Positions 27,604-39,277 of a stretch of DNA of 64,000 bases are shown here, piece after piece; position 1 is the stretch's first letter, and every line of letters begins with the position of its first letter. The DNA comes from Aedes albopictus. Taxonomy: Eukaryota > Arthropoda > Insecta > Diptera > Culicidae. The translations under genes and the position numbers were made by a program. The stretch covers positions 44,199,155 through 44,263,154 of the forward strand of contig NC_085137.1 of assembly GCF_035046485.1 (NCBI RefSeq), written 5' to 3'. The notes beneath the pieces are model-generated. The model did no database searches, had not been told where the DNA came from, and saw only the letters and a program-made list of their open reading frames with translations.

Positions 27604-27725
27604 CAGTGACCCCACAATTTATGAATCGGCAAAAATGGCCACAGTTTATGGATCACTCATTTGATCAACATGGTGATTCATAAATAGTGTACAAAATTAA
27701 GGTGATTCATCGGTGTGGGGTCACT
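27604..27725. mobile_element. Hairpin MITE, TIR (C)AGTGACCCCACA
   Basis: AGTGACCCCACA and TGTGGGGTCACT form the ends, with TA at 27602-27603 and 27726-27727. Inner GATTCATAAATA/TTTATGAATC words also pair. 122 bp. Confidence 0.7.
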
Positions 27726-27729
27726 TATT

Positions 27730-28125
27730 TAGTAACGAGTTTGATATCATAGCAAATTCTGCTCTCCGATTATTATCAATAACATAATAATATCAAAATT
27801 TGTTTTTGAAATATTTTCCGAATTCACTGTTATTAAGTTGTGATTGAAACTAACAAAATAAGTTATTGAAATGGTTTTCCAGGAACATTTTTTTGTTATG
27901 GAATTTATTATTTTGCCGCTTATGACAGACAAGTTTATATCACAATATGTTATGGTAATAACTTAAGAACAATCGATTTTATTATCCAGTTATTTTGCCC
28001 AAATGACACAGTTCCTTATGCTGTTGTTATTCCCTTCTGCTCGGGAACCTTTATCTATGCCATGGTGGGCTGGGAGAATATAAATAAAAATAAATTGGAT
28101 GGCACATAATAGCTGGGAATTTTGA
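27730..28125. repeat. AT-rich ATAACA/TGTTAT repeat
   Basis: Repeated TAATAACAT, TTTGTTATGG and TGTTATGG words, as at 23.8 and 32.8 kb. No gene. Confidence 0.45.
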
Positions 28126-28127
28126 CC

Positions 28128-28460
28128 TCAGAGACCACCGGGAACCCCCTGAAACCACCTGAGACTCCTTGAAACTCCCTGAGACTCCTTGAAACGCCGC
28201 AGTGACTTCCAGGTATCCCGTGAGACCTCCGAGTATTTCTCGGAAACCCCCGGAACCCTCTCAACGGCCCTGAAGAGCCGTGCCCCCTCCCCTTCCCCCC
28301 TGAAAACGCCCGAAGCTCTCATGATACTCCTTGAAGAGTCTGAAACGCCCCTGAGATCCTCTGAAGCTCACCTGGGACCACCCGAGACGCCTTGAAGCAC
28401 CCTTAAGGCCCCCAGGAGCTCCTTGAACCCGCTGAAACCCCTTGAGACCTCTTGCAACGA
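28128..28460 (+). repeat. GC-rich decamer repeat, CCTGAAACCC / CCTTGAGACT type
   Basis: About 30 loosely conserved 10-12-bp units of the form (C)CTTGAGACTC or CCTGAAACCC. This explains the proline/arginine-rich ORFs on both strands. It ends abruptly at about 28460. Confidence 0.8.
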
Positions 28461-28674
28461 CTCTACCACATTTCTTTCCTTTTTCCTATGAACCTATCCT
28501 CTTCCGCACTTTATATAACGAACTTAGCTGATTTAGTATCGATTTTATACCCCATTTTCTACCTTAACTTAGTTTATGAACATTTCATAACCATTTCTGT
28601 GTCTTGCCATTCAAATAACAAAGAAGGAATTAAAGTTGCACCAAAAACAATGACGATTTGAATAAAAACCCGAC

Positions 28675-29120
28675 TCAGACTTCATTTGGAAGGTGACCCC
28701 AAACTTTTGTACGATGCAGCATACTAAGGGGTGACCTCAAACTTTTGCACGGTGACTTGTAAATCTATCTCGATCATTTAAATTATGTTATGAATTTTTC
28801 CGCTAAAATCTAATGAATGGCTCTCAAAGAGGATAGAAATAGGGTTCTAATGCAACTTTAATTTTAAAATTTGGTCGACCCAATTTTGAATTACACGAGA
28901 AACAATTTTTCGTACAGATTTAGGAAAAACTTGTAAGTTTAGGTTAACTTTTCATACTAAAAATTTCATATGAAATTTGTGAAAAGTACCTACGAATCAA
29001 ATCTAACTCTTTATCTTTCGATAGAGTCTAAGAACGAGTGGATGAAAGATGATTGAGATATGACCGAAAAACATTTCCATGTTTTTGAGGGGGTGACCCC
29101 AAACTTTTGCACGGGAGTGT
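28675..29120. mobile_element. Element of the GGTGACCCCAAACTTTTG family
   Basis: Three copies of GTGAC(C)(C/T)CAAACTTTTG(C/T)ACG in the same orientation at about 28691, 28731 and 29092 bracket an AT-rich body. The body includes TTAAAATTTGGTCGACCCAA, which also occurs at about 56566 and, inverted, near 51140. The ends are uncertain. Confidence 0.55.
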
Positions 29121-29229
29121 AATTAGTAGTGATTGTGACCTGGGCCATATTTCAATATCAAATAAAATAAAATTCCCTAAATGTTTTTTTTTATCTTGTT
29201 TATCTATATTCTTATTTTTGTTCTAGGTT

Positions 29230-31130
29230 ATTTTTCTACAGGGATGAATTCAAATATTTCACTAGCTATTTCTCCGAAATTTCACAAAAGACTATTTTAG
29301 AAAATCTAGCATAGATTGCTTTGGAGATTCCTCCATGAATTTCTTCAGTTATCCGCTGGAAATAACTTCACAAATTCATTGAGGGATACCTCTCGAATTG
29401 TATCGAATTCCACGGATATTGTCAGAAATTCCTCGTTGAATTCCTCTAAAAAATCTTCCAGTAAAATCTTGGGAAATTGTTCCATCTTTTGCTTCAGAAA
29501 ATCTTCTATGCAATTTTCAAGAAATTAAAAAAAAAAAACTTCGGGGAGATTTCTTTGAGAATTCTAACAGCGCTTAGTCATAGTCGTTCTTCACCGAAAC
29601 ACAGCGAGAGATCATACAAATATTGGTTGTATTTTTCGTAATATTAAAATCGACGAAGAGAAATCGATCATTGTAGATACGCCTGTATAATACTAAACGC
29701 GAGATTTCTTTAGAAAATCATGATTTTTTTTTTTTGGAAATTCTCAAAAGTTTCTAGAGATTACCCTAGAAGTTTAGAACTCTTCTATATAACCTTCCTT
29801 AGATTCCATCCAAAGATTCCATCAGAAAATCCTTTAGAAATTCTGTTCAGGAAGTCTAGCATAGTTTCCTAGTGGACGTTCTTCTATAACATCATCCATG
29901 CTATAAAAATTCCTCTAGAATGATCCACTAGAAATTTATCGAATAATTTCTCTTCAAAAACTCCTATGACTTACCTCAGAAGTTCCTCCATGGTTTCTTT
30001 CAGAAATCCGCAGGAGAAGCTTTTCGTAAAATCATCAATTGATCAGGAATGCTCTCAGCGATTCATTCAGAAAATATATAAAAATCATGCCAGCAAAAAT
30101 TCCTCTAAATTTTTTTTTTTGGAAAATATACCACAATTCTTCTGAAATTCTTCCAGGGGTTCCTTTCCAAATTTCTAAGGAGGTTTCTTCAGAAATTCTT
30201 TATTATGGTGTCTTCAACGATTTCTTTTGCAAACCTATTTAAGATTCCTTCCAAAATTAATCAGAAATTATTCAATGCATTCGGCCTAAAATCTACCAAG
30301 ACTTTTTTCAAAAGCTTCTTCATCGATTTCTTCAGAAAGTCTTCCAAGGATACTTAGGGAGATTGCTTCACGGCAACCTTCGAATATTCCCACATAAATT
30401 TCACCAAGAATTCTTGTAGGTAAATGGGTATTTTTGAAACCCCATCTGTGATTTTTATATACATTCTTCGAGAGTTTGCTATAAAAATCCTACTTGATGG
30501 ATTCCTTCATGTATTAAACAGGGATTGTTTCAGAAATTCTCTCAAAGATTCTTTCATGAATTTTTCTAGTGATTTCTTCAGAAAATCTTTTCTCATTTTT
30601 TTTTATTTTTTAAAGAAGTTCATTTGTTCAGGAATTGCTCAACTCCGCTAGAATATATCCAAAAAATTCTTAATGGATTTTTTTTCACAAAATCCTGCAG
30701 GAATTCTTACAAAGATACTTACATTATTTCTTTCAGTGATTCAGGCAAACATCCACTAGAGGTTCCTTCAAGTTTTCTTCCGGATATCTCTCCATGTTTT
30801 TCTCAGAAGTTTCTATGACATTTACTTTAATGATAACTCTATCTACATATTTTTTTAAGGAATTAATTAAAAAATTTCAGGAAATCCTCTAGAAATACAT
30901 TCTAGGTTCAATCACCACATGACTTTATGAAAATTGAATTTTATTGGCTTTTCTCGGTGAACTTAATACTACTCAAAGAAGAAGGGAGTAACGAAAGTAA
31001 TGAAAGAAACGGTGGCCGTTCAAAACCAGGACGTTAGGCAAAGCGGTAATGATAAGTTCGAAAGTTCTTCTAAGACTTCTTCCAAGTATTTCTTGAGAAT
31101 CTCTTCTACAATTCCTGCAGAAATTCCTAC
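29230..31130 (+). repeat. Degenerate TTCCTCCAG/AAATTC field, plus orientation
   Basis: TTCTTCAGAAATTC, CCTCTAGAA and TTCCTCGTTG words at irregular spacing. More diverged and AT-richer than the 10-18 kb field. ORFs of 60-75 codons here have no motif. Confidence 0.65.
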
Positions 31131-31249
31131 AAGATTTTTTTTAGAAATTGCTCCTGCGATTCCTTTAGAAATATAAACTGCAATTTCTTCAGAGATTTCT
31201 GAATGGAAGTTTTCAGATATTCCTTCGGAGATTTTTTCATAAGTTTTCC

Positions 31250-32080
31250 CACAGATTGCAAAATATACTGGAGGAGTTCTTAAATCCTAATGGATTTTTA
31301 AGGAAATCCCTGGAAAATCATCTGAAATATGTTTCTTTTTTTTTGAAAATTTCCTGGCATTACTTTGGAGAAACTCCTAGTAGGCTCTTGAAAATTTTCT
31401 GGAGAGATTACCAGACAAAAATTTCTGTAGCATTTTCTTCCGTAACCTCTGGAGGTATTCGTGGATGAATGATACCTGAAGAAATTCTTTAAGATACCTC
31501 CTCAAATCCTAAAAAATCAGGAGAAGCATTTGGAGGAACTTTAGAAGTAATTCCAATGAAACATTACTTGAGAAATTCCTGAAGGGATTCCTGGTGAAAC
31601 CCGTACAGGATTTTCTGAAGGAATCTCTTACAAATTATCTACATTAATCACTGCAGAAATTATGGACAAAGGTACTGATGAAGTTCTTGAAAAATTCCCT
31701 CAATAAATTTTTAAAGAATCCCTGGGGGATTTTCGGAAGAAATTCTTAGAATAACTCCTGGAGATTACTCTAAAGGAATTCAGAGAAGAATATCTTATAC
31801 AACTTTGACACGAAAATCCCTGAAGAAATTTCTGAAGGTAATCCTGCAGAAACAAAAAAATCTTGGAGCAATTCTTTAGAGAATCACTGAAAACATTATT
31901 GTTGATGGATTTTTTCATGAATACCAAGTAGAAGAAATTCTGCAGGAATTGCTGAGGTTATCTTTGGAGAAATTCCTGAAACTTTACCAGAAAAATGACT
32001 GAACGAATCCCTGAATAAAGGTCTAGGGCTTTCTTAATAAATGCCTATTCCCTGAATAGATGTAGTTTTTTTTCTTAAAA
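31250..32080 (-). repeat. Degenerate repeat, minus orientation
   Basis: GAAATTCCTGAAGG, TCCCTGGGGGA, CTGGAGATTAC and related words, the reverse complement of the preceding block. Confidence 0.6.
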
Positions 32081-32084
32081 TATT

Positions 32085-32510
32085 TCTTGAAAAATTCTTA
32101 AATAAATATTGTCATATTTTCACCCGGAGAATTCTTCAGGAAATTACTTCAGGGGTTTCTCCAGGAAATCCTCCAAGGATTTCTTCAGAAAATTTTATTC
32201 TAAGGTAATTTTCCATCAACTCTTTCAGAAATTAAAGTTGTTATTTCTTCAGTGGTACGAGAAATATCAACTTTAACTTCTGAAAGAGTTAATGGAAAAA
32301 TTCTGAAGTTCTGAAGGAAAACCTTAGAGGAACATGTGAAAGATTCTCTGAAACAATCTCCGAATCTTCGTTACAAAATTACCTTGGAATAATATTTTCT
32401 GAAGAAATCCTTGGAGGATTTCCTGGAGAAACCCCTGAAGTAATTTCCTGAAGAATTCTCCGGGTGAAAATATGACAATATTTCTTTAGGAATTCTTCAA
32501 GAAAAATATG
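32085..32510. repeat. Large palindrome at an orientation switch
   Basis: The arms at about 32100-32220 and 32380-32500 are nearly complementary (CACCCGGAGAATTCTTCAGG versus CCTGAAGAATTCTCCGGGTG). An inner palindrome at about 32218-32292 pairs AACTCTTTCAGAAGTTAAAG-like words. The whole could fold as a two-tier hairpin. Confidence 0.8.
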
Positions 32511-32519
32511 AGGGAATGC

Positions 32520-33520
32520 ATACTCGAACTTTTGTAACAATATTGTAGGAATTATGAAATCGTTTTGGAAAATTCTGCGAAAATCTTCTTTCTATCAAAA
32601 TTTTGAATTTGGTAAATCTTTAAAGAATTCCACTAAGGCACTTTAAAACGACTTTGTCTTCCAATAGTTTTCCATGAACGACATACCTGAAACCATCTTC
32701 CGCATGATACCGTACTCAAACCTGAAAGCATGGCTACCAAATTGAGAGTTGTATTCGACGGTTCTTGATCCGTCGTTCCCGACAAGATGGGAAAAACAAA
32801 ATTATTGCAGATTGTGTTATTTTGTTACAATGGTTTTTTGTAGCAACGGTTGTTATATACATGTACCGTTTGTAGTTAAAATAACAATATTTAATTCTAA
32901 CAAAACTAGTTCCAATTAAAACAAAAATATAACAAGTTGAGATATAAACATAACAAGATTATATCAAATTTTGTTAGACAAAACTTGCGAAATCATAACA
33001 AAATTCTGTTATATATTACAGAACCAATTTGTTAAAAGTTTTGTTATAAATCTCTTGGCTTGAGTGACCAAAATTACAAAAATTATCGATCTTTTTCGTG
33101 GCAGCACAAAAAATCTTATAAATTTTGATACAATTTTGTAACAAAAAATATAACAAAGATTGCAATAAACGTGTTACGAAATTATGTTACAGGCAATTAT
33201 ATTAAACAGTGGCGAACGACACTTGTGATATCTTCATTCACATGTTGGACTACGGGGAAGCCAAGTCATACCATAACAAATGTTGTTAAACACCTATCTG
33301 AATAAATGAAACAAATTTTGTTATAATTTAGTTACTAAAATTATAACAAATGTTAATTTAATTTCGTAACGGATATTCAGATTTATATCAACATTTGATA
33401 TTTCGAACAACAGTTGCCATATTTTGTTATGATCCTATTATGTGCTTCTGGTCGGATTTCCTTCAACGAATTTTTGATAGCCTTATAAACGTATCGTAGT
33501 TTATGGCCTTCATACAATAA
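32520..33520. repeat. AT-rich tract, TAACAAAATTTTGTTA repeats
   Basis: From about 32780 to 33430, TTTGTTATA, ATAACAAAAT and TGTTACAA recur densely on both strands. No gene or RNA recognised. Confidence 0.5.
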
Positions 33521-33523
33521 GGG

Positions 33524-33685
33524 GTCGTCCTTAAATTACGTAGCATTTTAGTGGGGACGGGGGTAGTCTCTGGAATTGCTACGAGCCATGTATTAGGTAT
33601 GGGAAAGTAGGCTACGAAGGGGGAGGGGGTATTGGAAATTGGACAAAAAATGCTACGCCATTTATAGACTGTAACTGTTATGTTT
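33524..33685. mobile_element. Degenerate hairpin MITE (CCTTAAATTACGTAGCATTTT type)
   Basis: GTCCTTAAATTACGTAGCA at the left is answered imperfectly by TGCTACGCCATTTATAGAC at the right, with G-rich centre GAAGGGGGAGGGGGT. The structure matches the 21108 and 23609 elements. Confidence 0.6.
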
Positions 33686-33689
33686 ATTC

Positions 33690-34390
33690 ACATCTATGCC
33701 AGTGTCCCATGCTTTAATAAACGCATGAACTGTGATATTTGCTTTGGAGACTTTGTTCGTAGATATGTGAAGATCATCTGAACGAAATTTGAGAAAAAGG
33801 TGCCTTAAAGAGTGAATATTTCGTTATTCATGAAAACCGCCAATTTGAGTCAAAAATAATTTAAAACTATAATAGTAAGTTGTGTGATTTTGTGAGCCTA
33901 AGACCAGTGCAGTGCTTTCGATTGGTGTATGACTTACTTTGCGAAAACTTGCGATCGGTTTAGTGATTTTTATACGTTTTTGAGCTCAAATCCCTCAAAA
34001 GGTTTGATAGCTTTTGGCTGCATGTTGTTCAGCAACGTACCGTCACCACTGTGTAATGGTAGGACCTATCGTGCAGGATGACCTATTCTCCATCATTTTG
34101 CGCTTTCGATCACGGATGTTCTGGCAGCGAAAGACGATCAGCCACATCAACGGCTTTTGTGGAGAGGTTCGCCTGATCAGCCTGTCAGGACCTACGAATT
34201 GACCACAGTTAGCTACAAAACCGCATCAGCATCCTAACTGACAACCATTTCTATATAAACGGGATGGATAGTATAGAAGAGGGGAAAACACTCGCATTTC
34301 AGCAAGTTCTTTGGCAGCTTCAAAACATGTTCCTCAGTGGTAAATCAGTTAACCCTATTTCCGCTCATAAATTAATTTCCCGCATCGTAT
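33690..34390. other. Unassigned region
   Basis: Moderate composition, no domain. A 62-codon ORF at 34014-34202 is not convincing. It precedes the RTE remnant. Confidence 0.3.
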
Positions 34391-34521
34391 ACCTTGTTCA
34401 TCGATTTCAAATCGGCGTATGATACAATCGATCGAGAACAGGTATGACAGATTATGCACGAAAACGGATTCCCGGATAAACTGATACGATTGATCAAGGC
34501 GACGATGGATCGAGTGATGTA

Positions 34522-34778
34522 CACTACCCGTCATAAGTACGGACTCACAAAAAGTATTGCAACAATATTGCATCACCCTGACTCACCTCGGTATCTCCAA
34601 AACCTGAGGACTTACAAAGATGCTCTCTTCAGCAAAGTTATTCAGGAGCCCAAAAGCAACAACTTTTCTGAAGACGGCATTTTTGTAGGTGATCTGGTTT
34701 TAGAGGTATCGAGGTGAGTCAGGGTGATGCAATATTGTTGCAATACTTTTTGTGAGTCCGTACTTATGACGGGTAGTG
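34522..34778. mobile_element. MITE, TIR CACTACCCGTC, TA TSD, inside RTE copy 2
   Basis: TA-CACTACCCGTCATAAGTACG at the left and its inverse at the right (TA at 34520-34521 and 34779-34780). The arms are about 85 bp and nearly perfect, with the loop near 34610-34690. Removing it leaves the LINE reading frame continuous across the site. Confidence 0.85.
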
Positions 34779-34878
34779 TACGTAGTTGAAGTATCAGGGA
34801 CACTCTTGAGTCCCTTCGAATCTCGCAGAGGGCTACACAAGGTGATGGTCTTTCTTGATTATCGTTTAACATTGGTTT

Positions 34879-35212
34879 AGAGCATGACTTCCCAAACTGG
34901 TTCTACCCCATTTGGCATAATTCCATTTGGCGTAACGCCGTTTGGCATAATGCCGTTTGGCATAACACAAAGAATAGCCTTCTTGGCAAGAATATGCATA
35001 ATATTTGTTATGCCAAATGGCCATTATGCCAAATGGCATTATGCCAAATGGGGTAGAGCCTCCCAAACTGTGGGTCGCGACCCCCTAGGGAGGTCGCCGG
35101 CGTTCATCCAGGGGGTCGCGAGGGACAGTAAAATATTTTACTGTAACAGACAACAAATGAGGAAATTTCTAGGGCGGGGTCGCGAAAACTACGTCATTTG
35201 GCAAGTTTGCCG
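34879..35212. mobile_element. hAT-like fragment with foldback insertion
   Basis: GACTTCCCAAACTG, then (after the foldback) CCCAAACTGTGGGTCGCGAC and repeated GGGGGTCGCGAG/GGGGTCGCGAA. This resembles the subterminal part of hAT elements. The reciprocal end was not found, so it is probably truncated. It replaces the part of the LINE that should encode the RT catalytic box. Confidence 0.55.
34899..35060. mobile_element. Foldback element of TTTGGCATAATGCC repeats with 9-bp TSD
   Basis: The ends are GGTTCTACCCCATTTGGC and GCCAAATGGGGTAGAGCC. Inside, TTTGGCATAA/TTTGGCGTAA repeats four times at the left and its inverse three times at the right. TCCCAAACT occurs at 34890-34898 and 35061-35069, a perfect 9-bp duplication of the hAT target. 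Confidence 0.85.
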
Positions 35213-35567
35213 TAACACGAAGTTAACTATCTACAAAACGCTGATTAGACCGGTCGTCCTCTATGGGCACGAAACATCCCAGCCAAAAATTTGGTAGCTA
35301 TATCGAAATTGCAACTGGAATAGAATATAGCACCAAAGAAATCGTATTCAATGCACGAAACAGGCATATACATGCTAAAGTGAAGGCCATATCGAAACAT
35401 ATATACGAATACTGCGATTTCATCCAACATAATTTACGATTTCTCGAAAAAATTCTACGATTTCGCCGATTTTATCCATCTAAATATACGATTATGCATG
35501 ATCTTATTACGATTGAGAGTACCAATATACGACTCAAGATTTTTAAATAAAAAAAACACAATTAGTG

Positions 35568-35640
35568 CTCAGTGGGAATCGAACTAAGGTCCTTTGATTG
35601 AGAACTGCGCGTTATCTCTATTGGCTAAATTGCCAAGTTG
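35568..35640 (-). mobile_element. tRNA-like remnant (B box only)
   Basis: On the minus strand, TTAGTTCGATTCCCACT is a B-box-like sequence, preceded by TAGCCAATAGAGATAACGCG as a possible A box. It has no acceptor-stem pairing and lies inside a DNA transposon, so it is best read as a decayed SINE head. Confidence 0.4.
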
Positions 35641-36358
35641 AAAATAGGGAGTTCAAAGTGAATGGCATGAAACGAATAAAAATTAGCATGATACGGTGCG
35701 AGACTTGTGGTGGGAGCGTTGTTGTTGTGCATTGAGTGGCACTAAAAGTTGGGCCATGCAAGCGGCCCAGAATTCACATCGTTGTTGGAATCTATACATC
35801 ACTTATTGGAAGTCATCTGCTAGTATGAAAACCTATATATTTGGTTGAAATTATTGTTACCATGGTTGGAATGTGTCAACAACAACAAAAATACAAATTT
35901 GTGATGAAAACCATTTTTTTCTTTTTCTCCATCATACAAATATGCAAACAAAACCATTTACGATTTCCGAGATTAAGATTCGACTATTAAAAGTGCAATA
36001 AGAATCATATGCGACTGTAAAAATGAATATACGATTTCTACGATTTGATTCACTTCGTATACGACGCAAGTGTGACGCAAACGATCAATATACAACATTG
36101 TTATAGTTGTATAGGATTACACCGATTTTCATCATACCTTTAGGTAGCAAGCTCGATTTAGCAGATTCATATATGTACGATGTGAAGTGACGATTTCCAT
36201 GATTCAAAGAAATCATATATACGATGCTAGCGAACTTGCAGCTTGACACTAAGAATGTATGTTTTTTTCACGATTCTATCCGATTCTGTGCGATCCTACC
36301 GATAGTATCTCGCACCTTTTAGGATCGGAGACGACTATATGGAACAAAATCGCAATTG

Positions 36359-36534
36359 GAGCGGACCTGGTGTGATGGTTAGAACACTTGACTATCACGC
36401 CGAGGACCTGGGATCGAATCCCACTCCCGACAAACTCACAAACTGTGGGTTCTTCCTTCGGAAGGGAAGTAAAGCGTGGGTCCCGAGATGAACTAGCCTA
36501 GGGCTAAAAATCTCGTTAATACAGATATATATAT
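36359..36534 (+). mobile_element. tRNA-derived SINE with 13-bp TSD
   Basis: The tRNA-like head GACCTGGTGTGATGGTTAGAACA is followed by GGGATCGAATCCCACTCCCG as B box. The short body contains GGGTTCTTCCTTCGGAAGGG and the tail is TA-rich (ATATATATA). AAAATCGCAATTG lies on both sides, at 36346-36358 and 36535-36547. It differs from the Feilai-type copy at position 1 in both head and body. Confidence 0.85.
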
Positions 36535-37116
36535 AAAATCGCAATTGAAATTTAATTTGGCATGAAATGCGATTTTACGCAATCATTGTCAACAAATACA
36601 CATATTATTATACAATTCTGATTCAATATATGAAAATATACGATTTTTTCCACACAATGATTTACGATATGTGGTTGGCTGGGATGGACCCTACGTGCAG
36701 AGGACCAACGCGCCCTTGGAATTTTCGAACGGAAGGAGTTGCGTACCATCTACGGCGGAGTGCAGATGGAAGACGGGACTTGGAGAAGGCGAATGAACCA
36801 CGAGCTGCATCAGCTGCTGGGAGAACCAACCATCGTCCATACCGCGAAAATCGGGAGGCTACGGTGGGCGGGTCACGTCATCAGGATGTAGGATAACAAC
36901 CCGACTAAAATGGTTCTCGAGAGTCATCCGACCAGTACAAGAAGACGTGGTGCGCAGCGAGCTAGGTGGATCGACCAAGTGGAGGACGATCTGCGGACCC
37001 TACGCAGAGTGCGAAACTGGAGACAAACAGCCATGGACCGAGTGGAATGGGCTAATGGAGACGGCTACTATGTACAGCAGAGGCCACCCCGGCCTTAGCC
37101 TGATCGGTAAGGTAAG

Positions 37117-39125
37117 TAATCGTATACCTTTCATTTTGGTATATGAAGGTTCTTTGAACCCCTTCTAGTGTATTTGATCAAAAATGTTTCTTGGGATTGA
37201 ACCCCCTTCTGTACCAAGATCGACTTCCTCCAAGATAAAAAAAAATCTGGCATCCCTTCCGGTTAGATTTCTCGTCCATCCCGAGACCGACAGACACACG
37301 TCCAAAGCAACGGCAGCCGCAACTCCGTGAGATTGAAGTGAAAGAGATTGAGTGACAAGTACTTTTCTCTCATGGACCAGCTTCATTTTTTTTTTTACAT
37401 TTGACCAAACCTCGACATGTAGGTACGTAATGAAGTAAAGATCTATCTACCCTGATTAGACCCACGTAGAACCCTGAAGCGGGAACGGGTTCGATGGTGG
37501 TGGTGGTGAAGGCAGAAGGGACAGCAAACTGATCATAGAGAAGATGATGGATCGAATTTAATGTTGTTTTTCGGAGTTGACGTGCACGAGGTGCAGGAGG
37601 TGTGAGGCGGCTGTGCAGAGGAAGGTGATTAGAAACGTGTAAGAAACAAAACCTTTAAATACTGAGTACAATCGGATGCTGTCGCGACAATTTTGGCCTC
37701 GAGGGGAAAGAAATTAACGAGGAAAACGAAAGAATAATCGCTTTCTGAAGTCATGCACGGAAAGCACACTAGAGGAAGCTGCAGCTCAGTTTCTTACGGG
37801 GGCTCTCTCTCTCTCTTGATACCGAGATCGATAAAATGCCATCAAAATTGAATTTAATTACAAATTTAACTACTCGATACCTACGGATACTTTTTATTGC
37901 ATCGTCAAACCAGGAGAAAACCGTAGACCTGGGACACAATGAATGGCTTGCCTACCGCGTGGTTTTCTGGGAGGAAAGTGAACGTCGGATCTCCAGCAGT
38001 GAGCATTAATTGTAGGGATTTAATTGCGCAGTACAGTCAAAGTATTCGGTGAAACTCAAGATGAGCAAACGATTTCCATTAAATTTTGTCTATTCACTAG
38101 CTTTCTAGTTTCTGAAAAAAAACCGTTAAGTGTTTTGAGAATCTACTCCTTTTATTCAAGTGACGGCCCAGCTAGTTAAAGCTGTTTTGCCAAAGAAATA
38201 ATCCTTTAGGAGAATATCCTGGACCAACTGGGAATCGAACCCAAACACCCTCCGAATCTTATCCTATAAGGCATTTCGTTCAACCCAATTTGAGTGTGCT
38301 CAAATAAAAACTAAATTTCGTAAGATCTGTGTTGCACGCTTGGATTTTTTTCTCGCCGTAAGTCAAATCGAACCTAGGTGTTTCTTTTTTGCCACAAATG
38401 AAATAAGTTTCGATTGAGAACAATAACCAGGCCTGACTGAAGGTGAAATGAAGTAACCGAAGGATAAAGCCTCTGATGCAGCTGATCGCCATCACCGCTG
38501 CCGCGCCACCACCCGCCTTCAACGGGGGTGGATTGTGAAAAGAAATTGAAAAGCGAAGGTTTAAAACTGAAATTGAATTTAGATTGCTTCATATATTGAT
38601 GCCGCTGATAAATATGTTTTCCTCGTATTCGACCTCTATGCGGCGGCTTCATTACTGAGCCACAGAGGCCTGACCTGGCTGGAAGGATTCAATTCACTTT
38701 CGATGAAGGGGAGTGGGGGCGGGCTGGGCGAGGAGATGATTGGTTCCAGGCAAGACAAAGAGGAACCGAGAGGAGAAATGCGGCCAGGATCATATCTCGG
38801 CATCTCGGAACGGTACGATTGAAGCAGATTTGGGTGTGAGATGTGGATTAAATCCTTCTGATGTCTGGAACAGGGTCGAGTGAAGCTACAATTGGGAACA
38901 AAATATGCTTCTTAATATTTCAGTGTCGATTCTTGCGAAATGACTTTTCAACAGGCATGAATGTTCTTTTTTGGGTGAGAAGTATTTCTTTTGTATTGGA
39001 GTTTATCGACAGTACTGTCAAGGTAAAATCCGAGCTGGTTACCCAAGGTTTCCAAATTTCAGCACGCTTCCGAGGAAATGACATCACTATTGCGTATAAC
39101 TAAGATTTATTCCGGGAAACTTCTT
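37117..39125. other. Mostly unique sequence, no gene identified
   Basis: 37160-37430 is compositionally ordinary. 37490-37620 and 38690-38780 are purine-rich (GGTGGTGGTGGTG, GGGAGTGGGGGCGGGC). Opposed ORFs of 80-92 codons near 38280-38652 and 38861-39103 show no motif. This may be host intergenic or intronic DNA. Confidence 0.3.
38215..38290 (-). mobile_element. Possible tRNA-like SINE remnant
   Basis: On the minus strand, GGGTTCGATTCCCAGTTGG contains a perfect B box with stem-like flanks. The A box is weak and no acceptor stem can be drawn. Confidence 0.35.
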
Positions 39126-39277
39126 CATGTATCTTTTGAGTGGCTTTCTCAGGCTTTAAGTCGAGAACGAAATGTTTCCTACTCTCCTGAGGTTTCGGCC
39201 GAAGAGTTTTGGCCTTTCTCAAGGGTTGCTAAAACATGTATTTAACACTTTACATATAACATTTAACATAAAACATA

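Larger units (their letters stand above)
35278..36683. mobile_element. 1.4-kb TIR element, CCCAGCCAA ends, ACGATT-rich
   Basis: CCCAGCCAA at the left and TTGGCTGGG at the right, flanked by AT at 35276-35277 and 36684-36685. Excising it with one AT joins the LINE codons smoothly (GHET into W-containing sequence), so the 2-bp TSD is well supported. ACGATT or its inverse recurs many times, for example 35415, 35450, 35460, 35487, 35510, 36028, 36640 and 36663. There is no transposase ORF. A SINE is nested at 36359-36534. Confidence 0.8.
34393..37116 (+). pseudogene. RTE-type LINE remnant in four pieces, copy 2
   Basis: Piece 1 (34393-34521) reads FIDFKSAYDTIDREQV, a stop, then QIMHENGFPDKLIRLIKAT, the RT motif-A region. 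Piece 2 (34781-34878) continues with SGTLLSPFESRRGL. Piece 3 (35213-35277) reads LTIYKTLIRPVVLYGHET. Piece 4 (36686-37116) reads NALGIFERKELRTIYGGVQ, WRRRMNHELHQLLGEPTI, AKIGRLRWAGHVIRM, stop, then STRRRGAQRARWIDQVEDDL. All pieces are collinear with the better-preserved RTE copy at 59.3-62.5 kb. The YADD-box region between pieces 2 and 3 is missing, and other elements occupy each gap. Confidence 0.85.
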
